Under the pieces are notes generated by a model. It was not told the origin of the DNA and did no database searches. It worked only from the letters and a program-made list of their open reading frames with translations. Positions 1-7,812 of a stretch of DNA of 64,000 nt are shown here, in pieces; within the stretch, counting starts at the first letter, position 1; each line of letters starts with the position of its first letter. The stretch is from positions 62,001-126,000 of the forward strand of contig CAWFUH010000001.1 in the NCBI GenBank assembly GCA_963818855.1. The letters are read 5' to 3'. Source of the stretch: Bog-159 sp963818855. Its GTDB lineage: Bacteria; Acidobacteriota; Terriglobia; Bryobacterales; Bryobacteraceae. A program made the translations under genes and the position numbers.

Positions 1-279
1 GGCATCCGCCTCGCGCTTGGTGCCACTGGCGCTTCCGCCATCCGCCTCGTCCTGCGCGACGCCGTCGCCATGATCGCCGTCGGCATCGCCATCGCGCTCC
101 CTTGCGTCGCCGCCCTGGGCAAACTCGTCCAATCCCAGTTGTTCGGCGTCACTGCGACCGATCCCGCGACCGTTGCCGCCGCCGCACTGGTCCTCGCCGT
201 CGGCGCGCTCGCGGCAGCATTCATCCCCGCATGGCGGGCTTCGAACGTGAGCCCCATGGACGCCCTCCGGCTGGAATAA
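1..279 (+). CDS. ADOP/MacB-like ABC transporter permease, C-terminal fragment cut by window edge
   Basis: The frame is open from base 1 to the stop at 277-279, giving the last 92 residues of a longer protein whose start lies outside the window. It opens with GIRLALGAT, the conserved cytoplasmic motif that precedes the third transmembrane segment in MacB/FtsX permeases. Two hydrophobic segments follow (about residues 23-38 and 55-73), and the protein ends with the typical WRASNVSPMDALRLE tail. The ADOP permeases of Acidobacteria share this ending; the complete ADOP protein at 40951-43449 ends with a comparable AARVDVIQALRAD. These proteins are thought to be membrane components of mechanotransmission-type ABC systems acting on periplasmic substrates. 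The substrate is unknown. Confidence 0.85.
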   Translation, partial: GIRLALGATGASAIRLVLRDAVAMIAVGIAIALPCVAALGKLVQSQLFGVTATDPATVAAAALVLAVGALAAAFIPAWRASNVSPMDALRLE

Positions 280-732
280 CGCCGATCGCCGCAAGGCACC
301 CGGGGGGATAATGCCGCGGCTGGCCACCCCTCAGGCTAGCCCAATCCGGGCCACGTATTTCCAACAAGAGATCAGCCCTTCTGGCGCAGGCTTACCGAAA
401 GCCCACTCGCAAACGAGTGGCTGTTTGCTCTTGGAAGCGCCGCTCCCGCGTGAGGGGCTCACGTCCGCCCCAAACACGGTGCGACTTACTTCAAGCCGCT
501 GTATGGAGACAGCACTGGGACTTGGCGGTACCAATCGGGTCAATGAGCGACTCGGCGATTAGCGATTGAGGACGCACAACCCTGGGTATATCGTTTACCT
601 AATCATCCGGAATGCGGTAGTATCTTTTAAAGGACGCTTTACTTTTAAAAAGACAACATGATGATCTCGCGCAAGCTAAGTTGGGGTCTATGTATCAGCC
701 TCGTCGAGACGGATTCTCAGGAAAGGCGATCC
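280..732. other. intergenic region upstream of the porin gene
   Basis: No gene is recognised. A perfect 7-bp hairpin (CCACTCG, loop CAAA, CGAGTGG) lies at 403-420, about 125 bases after the permease stop. It has no T-run after it, so calling it a terminator would be a guess. The promoter of the following gene should lie near 560-650, where the sequence turns AT-rich (TATATC at about 586, TTTTAAAGG at about 627). No convincing -35/-10 pair was found. Confidence 0.4.
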
Positions 733-2604
733 ATGGTGAAACGCTCTGACCGCTCGCAGATCCTCTTCCGGTACGGGAGGCGATGGAAAACTTTGACGCG
801 CGCCGGCTACGTTCCAGCGGCTGCCTCACTGCCGTTGGCCCAACCCTTCTTGCTGCTTTTGTGGCTTGCGATGGGGGCGTCCCCGGCGTGCGCCCAAACG
901 GGAGCGAGCCTTTCCGGCGTGGTGACGGACCAAACCGGCGCAGCGATTCCCGGTGTCGCGATGACAATCAAGAACGTCGACACAGGTGCAACTCGCACGA
1001 TCGGAACCGACGGCGGGGGGCGCTTTCAGGAGTCCGGCCTGCCTCCCGGGCGCTTCGATATTCGAGCGGCAAAACAAGGGTTCGCCGATGAAACGCGCGC
1101 GGGAATCGGCTTGGCGGTTGGCCAGGACGCCACGGTCGACATCAAGATGCAGAAGAGCACCCCCGACGCCTGCGCGAGCGGCCATGAGTTCGCCACCACC
1201 GATTGCACGCTGACCTGGCACGGCATCACGCTGTACGGTGCGTATGACGTCGGCGTCGGCTGGGTCAGCCACGGCTTACCGGAAAACGCCGTTAACTATG
1301 AAGGCGAATCTCTGGTGAATCGAAACGGCTATCAACATCGATTCGTCGTCGCACCGAACAACCTGCAGCAGACGGGCCTGGGCATCCGGGGCAAGGAAGA
1401 GTTTCTGCCTGGCTGGTTCGTTGTGTTCAACGCTTCAACCGGCATCAATCCGCAGTCCGGCCAACTCGCCAACGCGTCGGTCACCGACATCGCCAACAAC
1501 GGCCTTCCCAGGAGGAGCTATTCGGAAGCCATCGACGGCGCGCGCGCGGGCCAACCCTTCAATGACGAATTCTATGCCGGTATATCGTCCGCGCATTTCG
1601 GCACGCTGACCTTCGGCCGCCAGCGCTCTCTCGGTACCGATACGATGCTCGTTTACGATCCGGCCGGCGGCGGCTATGCCTTTTCGTACATCGGGTATAA
1701 CGGCACGATGGCCGGCGGCGGCGACACCGAGGACAGCCGTTGGGACGACGCCCTGAAGTATCGCCTCACCTATGGCCCGGTCCATTTCGGCGCGATGTAT
1801 AAATTCGCCGATGGTTCTGGCGGCTGCTACTCGGCCTCCGCAACCTGGACTGCCGCCACCTGTACGCCGGAAGGGGCGCATAACAACGCTTATGGGTTCG
1901 ACCTCGGTGGAGAATACGGCAAGTTCTCCGCCGACGTCGTCTACCAACGTTACAACCAGGCGACCAGCGTGTTGAACCCCTTGCTGGGGCCGCAGAGTCC
2001 GACGCAGTCATATCAGTCGACCACCGACAGCATCAATACAAACCCCATCAACGGGGCCAATCTGATCGGAACGACCAACACGGTATATGGCATCGTGACC
2101 GACAACCGCGCCATTATGTTCGCTGCCAAGTATACGTGGGACCCGTTCAAGCTGTTTGCCGGCTACGAATACATCCGGCAGGCTAACCCGTCGAACCCGT
2201 TGGGCGTGGGCGCCTTGGACCAGGGCGGTTATCTCATGAGCGGCGTCGAAGACGACAATCTTGATTCTCCCAAGCACGTGCAGATCTGGTGGACGGGCTT
2301 GAAATACGCCTTCGACAGCAAAACCGACATCACTTTGTCCTGGTATCATCAGCTGCAGAACGACTTCCGTATTCCGACGGCCTGCTCGCCCGAAGCCGGT
2401 TTCCGCAGTTCCTGCGCGGGCACCCTCAACGAGGAGTCGCTCTATGTGGATCATCACTTCACCAAGCGTTTCGACGCTTTTGCCGGAGTTGCATATTCCT
2501 ACGTGAGCGGCGGTCTGGCCATCGCCATTCCGCATGGCCCCGGCGTTCCCTATAACTACGACAACAACTTTGCTCCGATGGTCGGTGGTCGTTTCACCTT
2601 CTGA
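733..2604 (+). CDS. Outer-membrane porin with N-terminal carboxypeptidase-regulatory-like domain
   Basis: A 623-residue predicted porin with two parts. After a long basic signal sequence ending in PACAQ (about residue 55) comes a carboxypeptidase-regulatory-like Ig-fold (ASLSGVVTDQTGAAIPG to about residue 140), the module usually seen at the front of Oar-type TonB receptors. The rest resembles general Gram-negative porins: TLTWHGITLYGAYDVGVGW at the barrel start, the FGTLTFGRQRS strand, many alternating aromatic strands, and a terminal phenylalanine in VGGRFTF as a barrel-assembly signal. There is no TonB box or plug domain. ATG 733 is preferred to an in-frame ATG at 658 because AGGAAAGG lies 6 bases upstream of 733, while 658 has no clear Shine-Dalgarno sequence. 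The substrate is not apparent. Confidence 0.8.
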   Translation: MVKRSDRSQILFRYGRRWKTLTRAGYVPAAASLPLAQPFLLLLWLAMGASPACAQTGASLSGVVTDQTGAAIPGVAMTIKNVDTGATRTIGTDGGGRFQESGLPPGRFDIRAAKQGFADETRAGIGLAVGQDATVDIKMQKSTPDACASGHEFATTDCTLTWHGITLYGAYDVGVGWVSHGLPENAVNYEGESLVNRNGYQHRFVVAPNNLQQTGLGIRGKEEFLPGWFVVFNASTGINPQSGQLANASVTDIANNGLPRRSYSEAIDGARAGQPFNDEFYAGISSAHFGTLTFGRQRSLGTDTMLVYDPAGGGYAFSYIGYNGTMAGGGDTEDSRWDDALKYRLTYGPVHFGAMYKFADGSGGCYSASATWTAATCTPEGAHNNAYGFDLGGEYGKFSADVVYQRYNQATSVLNPLLGPQSPTQSYQSTTDSINTNPINGANLIGTTNTVYGIVTDNRAIMFAAKYTWDPFKLFAGYEYIRQANPSNPLGVGALDQGGYLMSGVEDDNLDSPKHVQIWWTGLKYAFDSKTDITLSWYHQLQNDFRIPTACSPEAGFRSSCAGTLNEESLYVDHHFTKRFDAFAGVAYSYVSGGLAIAIPHGPGVPYNYDNNFAPMVGGRFTF

Positions 2605-3379
2605 TCGCTTCCGCGGGCGGGCTCAGTCGAGAGCCCACATGGGTGCCTGAAGCGCGCGATCTGCGGTGCGCTGCTTGAATCGGACGTCTCGGCACGTTGG
2701 CGAGTCGTCGCCATGGAGGTATTGGCCTGTCTTGACCGCAGAGATGCGCTCCGGAATTCCCAGTCGGCTTCGGCCGCAAACATCGTTAACGTTTTCTTCG
2801 ACCGCGGTGTGTCGATGACGGCGCGCAGATCCATTGGACGCACATTCGCGATTGGGCAGGATACGCGCGAGTGTGCCAGTGTAAAATAGCCCATCGCTTA
2901 GGAATACGTAGAATTTCAGTAAGCGGCTGAGAGTCACCGGGGCAGCAGCCTCGATCAGATGATCAAGCCTGGAATCAAACTTGGGCGGGAACGCAGTTGT
3001 GAGGGAGGAGTTCGGCGATGCGGTTGATCGGATGGGAGCCGACGGTGGTTTTCGCAATCATCAGCAGACTTTGCGAAAACATCAGCACTTTCGAAATCAC
3101 GCCCTGGGATCCGAGGCGGTCCACAGTGAAGCTGGCGATGCCGGCGCTCGGATGCGGGAAAATTTGCCGCCGCGATGCCCGTGCAGCTGTGGGCGGCGCG
3201 CACGGTCAGGCCCGTTCCACAGCTGCACACGATCATCTATGGGAATGTTGCCAGAGCGCGGGCGGCATGATACAACAAAACCACAGTGTGGGGCGGCTGG
3301 TTCGATGATCACCGAGGGCAGACAACGAGAGAGCAACTCAGCCAGTACCGGCCAAGAAAGAGTAAGAAGGAGGTTCAAA
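2605..3379. other. long gene-free stretch, possible unrecognised relic
   Basis: This 775-base gap holds short open frames on both strands. None has a convincing start or a family motif, and the minus-strand frames (about 2623-3236) break into each other. It may be a fully decayed gene, but no homology could be recognised by eye. The last 20 bases carry the strong ribosome-binding site of the following gene (AAGGAGG at about 3367-3373). Confidence 0.35.
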
Positions 3380-5461
3380 ATGACAATCCGCGGCGCCTTC
3401 CGTGCGCTTCGTTTCTTTGGTTTCTGGACGCTGTCGTTCGCTATGGTTCCGTTCGCTTCGACTTCGCTTCTCGCACAGACCGGGTCCACCTACTACGTGT
3501 CGACAAAGGGTAGCGACAGCAATCCCGGCACACTCGCCGAGCCTTGGTTGACCATCCAACATGCCGCAAACACCGTCACGGCAGGCGCTACAGTGTACGT
3601 GCTTGGGGGCGTCTATAACGAGTCAGTTAAATTTCCCAATTCCGGAACGGCAGCGGCGCCGATTGCCTTCGAGAGCTATCCCGGTCAGACTGCGGTGATC
3701 GATGGGACCGGCCTGAGCGCATCGGGCATTCAAGGTCTCATCAATATCATCGACCAGAGCTACATCGCCATCAGTGGATTTGAGATCCGTAACTATACGA
3801 CCAGCAGTTCGAACGCGACTCCGTCCGGCGTATGGATCACCGGCTATGGCACCGGGGTCAAGATTCTGAACAATCGAGTGCACGACATCACCACCATGTC
3901 GGAAGCGAACGGCAATGCGTTCGGAATTTCGGTGTACGGCACGTCGCAGATTCCTATCACGCAACTGGCGATCAGTGGTAATGAGGTCTACCAGTTGAAG
4001 ACCGGGGAAAGCGAATCGGTGAACGTGGATGGAAACGTTACGCATTTTAAAATCACGAATAATCTCGTTCACGACAATGACAACATCGGCATCGACGCGA
4101 TTGGTTACGAAGGTGTCGGTCCGGTCGGCTACGATCAGGCTATGTATGGGGAGATCAGCGGGAACACTATCTATAACATCAGCGGGATAGCGAATGCGGG
4201 CGAGGGCGACGAATACGATGCCGATGGACTCTATTGCGACGGGTGCGCATATGTCACCTTCGAGAGGAACGTGATCTTTCAGGTGGACTACGGCATCGAG
4301 ACCACCGCCGAGAACCAGGTTTGTCTGGAGAATGGCACCGAGTGGTCGGGCGGAAATCCGGGATCGGGAACAGCTGCCAGAGGCAAGCATCCGTGTTACG
4401 GAAGGTTCGCCACGGTGCGCAACAATCTCTTCTACAAAGCAAACTCCTGCGGTAACTCCATAGGGGGCTATGCGTACGCCACGCGCAGGGGCGGCGGTAG
4501 CAACGGAGGGGGCAGCAGCTACCACGACGTCTTTGTCAACAACACTCTTTACGACAACGGTACCCAGCCGGGCAACTCAAGCGAAGGCACACCCAGCGGA
4601 GAATTCCAGATTCAGCACCAGGTGGGCAAACTTCAAGGGAATATTTACGAAAACAACCTGCTCTATGCCGGCTCACCTAATATCTGGATCAACAGCTATG
4701 TTGCTTGTGACGCGAGTCATCCATGTCCGCCGGCCACGCTCAATTGGAACCTTTATTACTCTGTTGCAGGTTACCAGGAAGGTACATCGATCTCGTGGGG
4801 TAACGTGAGCAGCTACACGAGTTTTGCAAACTGGCAGAGCACCAGCGGGGAAGATGCGGAATCCGTGAACTCGGATCCCCTCTTTGTGGATGCGGGCGCC
4901 ACGCCTCCAAACTTTGTGATCACGCCGTCTTCGCCGGCCGTGGGGGCGGGCGGCACCAGCCTCACTTGCGCCGTCGGGTGGTGCGATCCCAATTCTCCCA
5001 ACTCGATTTATGGGAGCACGGACTTGCTTGGCAATCCCCGAATGACCAACGGAAGCATCGATATTGGCGCTTACCAAGGCACTGGGGCTAGCAGCACCTT
5101 GGACGTGGATTTGACCGCGGGGACCTACACTCTCAAGCCCAATCAGTCAACCACCCTGATGGTCGCGGTGTCCGCCGTTCCCGGGGGCGCCGGTGTGCCG
5201 AGCGGTACGGTGAACTTCATGCTCGGGGCGAACCTGCTGGCACCGCAAACCCTGCTGCCGACCGGCGCCACTACCTCGGCGGCAAGTCTGCCGATCAACG
5301 CGTCGCAGCTTGCGCAGGGCGCTAACACGATAACCGCAGTATACTCGGGAAATTCGATCGCCCCGTGCTGCAATCCATCGGAACCACCCGGAGGAGGAAC
5401 GCCCGTTCCGGTCTACCCACGTGCAACCTCGGCAACCATCACGGTGACGGTGACCAAATGA
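3380..5461 (+). CDS. Secreted right-handed parallel beta-helix protein (pectate lyase-like) with C-terminal Ig-like domain
   Basis: A 693-residue predicted secreted protein. The signal peptide (basic start, hydrophobic core, cleavage after LLAQ at about residue 33) is followed by YYVSTKGSDSNPGT, a common opening of DUF1565/pectate-lyase-like beta-helices. Repeated coils then carry N-rich turns (ILNNRVHDI, ISGNEVYQL, ITNNLVHDND, ISGNTIYNI, FERNVIFQ), as in family 9 polysaccharide lyases and mannuronan-epimerase-like folds. After about residue 570 a Big_3-type Ig domain follows (AGTYTLKPNQSTTLMV; PSGTVNFMLG). The frame is open further upstream to 2981, but AAGGAGG seven bases before ATG 3380 and the signal peptide fix the start. 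The likely role is polysaccharide binding or cleavage; no catalytic residues can be assigned with confidence. Confidence 0.78.
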   Translation: MTIRGAFRALRFFGFWTLSFAMVPFASTSLLAQTGSTYYVSTKGSDSNPGTLAEPWLTIQHAANTVTAGATVYVLGGVYNESVKFPNSGTAAAPIAFESYPGQTAVIDGTGLSASGIQGLINIIDQSYIAISGFEIRNYTTSSSNATPSGVWITGYGTGVKILNNRVHDITTMSEANGNAFGISVYGTSQIPITQLAISGNEVYQLKTGESESVNVDGNVTHFKITNNLVHDNDNIGIDAIGYEGVGPVGYDQAMYGEISGNTIYNISGIANAGEGDEYDADGLYCDGCAYVTFERNVIFQVDYGIETTAENQVCLENGTEWSGGNPGSGTAARGKHPCYGRFATVRNNLFYKANSCGNSIGGYAYATRRGGGSNGGGSSYHDVFVNNTLYDNGTQPGNSSEGTPSGEFQIQHQVGKLQGNIYENNLLYAGSPNIWINSYVACDASHPCPPATLNWNLYYSVAGYQEGTSISWGNVSSYTSFANWQSTSGEDAESVNSDPLFVDAGATPPNFVITPSSPAVGAGGTSLTCAVGWCDPNSPNSIYGSTDLLGNPRMTNGSIDIGAYQGTGASSTLDVDLTAGTYTLKPNQSTTLMVAVSAVPGGAGVPSGTVNFMLGANLLAPQTLLPTGATTSAASLPINASQLAQGANTITAVYSGNSIAPCCNPSEPPGGGTPVPVYPRATSATITVTVTK

Positions 5462-5718
5462 CGCTGATCTCGCCGTCCTGTGCGTAGGGGCTCCAGGAAG
5501 CGTATCGCCATGGGGCCGGTTATCGCTTTCTGACTCGTACCGCCATTGGTTCGCCTCAAAGGCTTACCAGTTTGTCCGGTAACGTTCGATGCCATCGGTT
5601 AGGATATTGATCGAACTGACTTGTCCCGACTGAGTTCAGCGCGAAGAACTGCGTACCTCCCTCCTAAGACGGAGCAACGCTAGGTGCGTGCTGTACCAGA
5701 TGGAAGGGTCATTATCCA

Positions 5719-6210
5719 TCAGGTAGTATTTGAGTCCGCCAGCGGACGCAAGGCCCCAGGTGCCCAATAGATGCCGGACCCATCCCTCTTGTATGGATGG
5801 ACTGTTGAAGTGCTGGCGTCGGCGGGGCTATTTCCGGTGATGTAGGGATTCCCGGGGGCCGTGCTGACGCCGTTGCCGGCGTCTGGATTGTAAGTATCCC
5901 AGCCGGTCTGCGGGCCGTATTTGGCGATCGAGAAAGACCAGACCGTGTACCGGTGGGGGCCCAGGCTGCCAATGTAATCGATCATGGGAATGGTCAGCAT
6001 GGCTTGGGCGCGGAAACCGAATCGGCGATACTTTCAAAGTACCAGTCGTTTCCCCGATTGTCTGAGTTGAGCTGCCAGTTGTAACTGTTTCGGAGTCACC
6101 TCCGCTGCGTTTTAGAGGGCAGTTTAATCAGGTCGCTGGTAGCGGCGAAGGCGACGCCGTAGATGTTGGGACTGACAGGGTGTTTGTGCGCATCCACAGC
6201 CACATAGGTG
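5719..6210 (-). pseudogene. Decayed GH44-like glycoside hydrolase gene (several frameshifts and a deletion)
   Basis: Reading the minus strand and switching frames gives, in order, HPVSPNIYGVAFA (about 6197-6150), RSGGDSET (about 6095), YNWQLNSDNRGNDWYFESI (about 6080-6025) and AQAMLTIPMIDYIG (about 6008-5965), ending at a stop at 5719. These blocks match, in the right order, the N-terminal part of acidobacterial GH44-like proteins. An in-frame TAA follows DLIKL, a single-base shift separates GGDSET from YNWQ, and the sequence between SVSAP and AQAML is too short, implying a deletion. The block order is seen; the family name is from memory of similar proteins. Confidence 0.6.
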
Positions 6211-6234
6211 GCGGCGTAGGTTTAACCTTGCGCC

Positions 6235-7812
6235 TCACTCGCCCAGCAGCAGGCCATGATAGCGGCCCATCCAATAAGGTAGCAGGAACGCAGCCCCGTC
6301 GTCTTCGCCGCGCCCGCCGGAGCCGCCATCGATGTCAAATGGGTTGGCATTCCATTTCATGACCGGCCTTTCATCGGGTGGCAGCAGGGTCTTAGACTGG
6401 CGTCTTTGAAAACGGTCAACAGCGGCGACTATCAGCACGTCGTGACGATCTGAATTTCTTACTGTCCATTCAATGGTATCGAGCGGCGTGCGATAGAGCG
6501 TCCGGATGGCACCCGGCATATCAATGGAGGTGTGTGGCTGTGCCAGAGCGTAAATGAAAGTCCAAAGGGGATTCTCTTCCCTCACTATGTTTTCCCACCA
6601 CTCGTTCAATGCCGGACGGTAATAGCGATCTAATAAGTCTGCGTCGGTTTCATACTTGAAGAGGTTATAGAACGACAGCATCGCCAATTCTTCGTCGGAG
6701 TAATTGATCTCTTCGCGCAACTCCGTGTAGCGTGCGGCTTGCCGGGCATAGCCCAATTCAACTGCCGCCTTCCTGTATTCCTGTGCATACCTGACACTGC
6801 CCGTGATATGCGCGGCAGTTTTCAGAAAACTCAGCAGTTCAGCGCTGTTTAGAGCACTGTCACCCGGCTCCTGACGGAAGTAGTCCTGCGACCACCGCCC
6901 CCAGGTGGTGGGCTTTCCAGTCACATCGACCAGATAGTAGCCGTGATCGAGGATATGGTTCATAATCCGCGCGGCAGTGCCGGCGATGCGTTTTTTCAGC
7001 ACGGCATCAGGCAAGAGATCGGTAGCCACGCCATACAAAAAGAAGTGGCCCACGATTTCGTCGGAACTGGTATCGCCTTTCCAGTAATATTGGCCGTCCG
7101 ATGTCCAATGCCATTCGCCGCTATCGGGCATGGGTTCACCTTTGCGAATGTAGGAACGGGCCGGAAAGCCGCGTTTGCCGGCAACTTCTTCCAGGAACAG
7201 CACCGCCTCAATGGACTTGCGGGCGTTCGCCAGGGCCGCGGGCGAATGCGTGGCGGCATAGCGGAAGCATTCCGCTGCCGCGTACATGGAGGTCCACAAG
7301 CCGTCGTTGTCGTCATCGCGCGTCTGGCTCGTCGCGACGTCGCCGGGCACACGCAGGTTGGATGGCGCAATCAGACCGTGCCGGTCATGCCTTTGGCGTA
7401 TACGCTCTTCAAAAAGCGCGGCCTTTTCGGAAAGAGTCATCACGCGGAACTCAATGTGGGACACACCGGTGCGAGTGCGTACCCACATACCCGCCGCCTG
7501 ATCGGGCGCGAGTTGACGCACATCATCGTCCGGCAGGTAGCGCTTTCCAGCGAAGTATTGATGACGGTCGCGCGGCGGCGCCTTCGCATCCACGCGAGTG
7601 ACTCCGTTCTGCCCGCCGTACCAGACGGCGCCATCGGATGCCGGCGCACGCAGCTTTGGACCCGGCTGTTTCAGCGCGGCTGGAAGCCGGGGATCGTCGA
7701 GCGAATAGAACGTGCGGAACTTCTGCGGTTGAGCTGTCAGCTGGACTGGCTCCGCGCCGGTCGACACCACCGGGAGCGCCAGCAGCATTAAGATCAGTAA
7801 CCACACCCTCAC
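6235..7812 (-). CDS. Secreted protein of unknown function, alpha-helical, coupled to S9 peptidase
   Basis: 525 residues starting at GTG 7812, which overlaps the stop of the upstream peptidase gene (GTGA). The signal peptide (VWLLILMLLALPVVS) ends near residue 20. Residues about 60-115 (SDGAVWYGGQNGVTRVD, GMWVRTRTGVSHIEF) resemble two blades of a two-component-regulator-type propeller. From about residue 165 the protein is rich in helix pairs with Trp, Tyr and acidic residues (DGLWTSMYAAAECFRYAAT, TSSDEIVGHFFLYGVA), recalling alpha/alpha toroid enzymes such as six-hairpin glycosidases. No catalytic residue can be named with confidence. The coupling suggests a shared extracytoplasmic job with the peptidase, for example in nutrient degradation. 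Confidence 0.7.
   Translation of the reverse strand: MRVWLLILMLLALPVVSTGAEPVQLTAQPQKFRTFYSLDDPRLPAALKQPGPKLRAPASDGAVWYGGQNGVTRVDAKAPPRDRHQYFAGKRYLPDDDVRQLAPDQAAGMWVRTRTGVSHIEFRVMTLSEKAALFEERIRQRHDRHGLIAPSNLRVPGDVATSQTRDDDNDGLWTSMYAAAECFRYAATHSPAALANARKSIEAVLFLEEVAGKRGFPARSYIRKGEPMPDSGEWHWTSDGQYYWKGDTSSDEIVGHFFLYGVATDLLPDAVLKKRIAGTAARIMNHILDHGYYLVDVTGKPTTWGRWSQDYFRQEPGDSALNSAELLSFLKTAAHITGSVRYAQEYRKAAVELGYARQAARYTELREEINYSDEELAMLSFYNLFKYETDADLLDRYYRPALNEWWENIVREENPLWTFIYALAQPHTSIDMPGAIRTLYRTPLDTIEWTVRNSDRHDVLIVAAVDRFQRRQSKTLLPPDERPVMKWNANPFDIDGGSGGRGEDDGAAFLLPYWMGRYHGLLLGE

Noticed and set aside
403..420. Hairpin as a rho-independent terminator for the first gene
   Set aside because: It lies about 125 bases after the stop and has no T-run; kept only as a note.
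2623..3236. Minus-strand frames as a possible transposase
   Set aside because: No DDE, HUH or serine recombinase motif, no terminal inverted repeats and no target duplication were found.
2981..3379. N-terminal extension of the beta-helix protein
   Set aside because: The strong AAGGAGG site and signal peptide at ATG 3380 decide the start.
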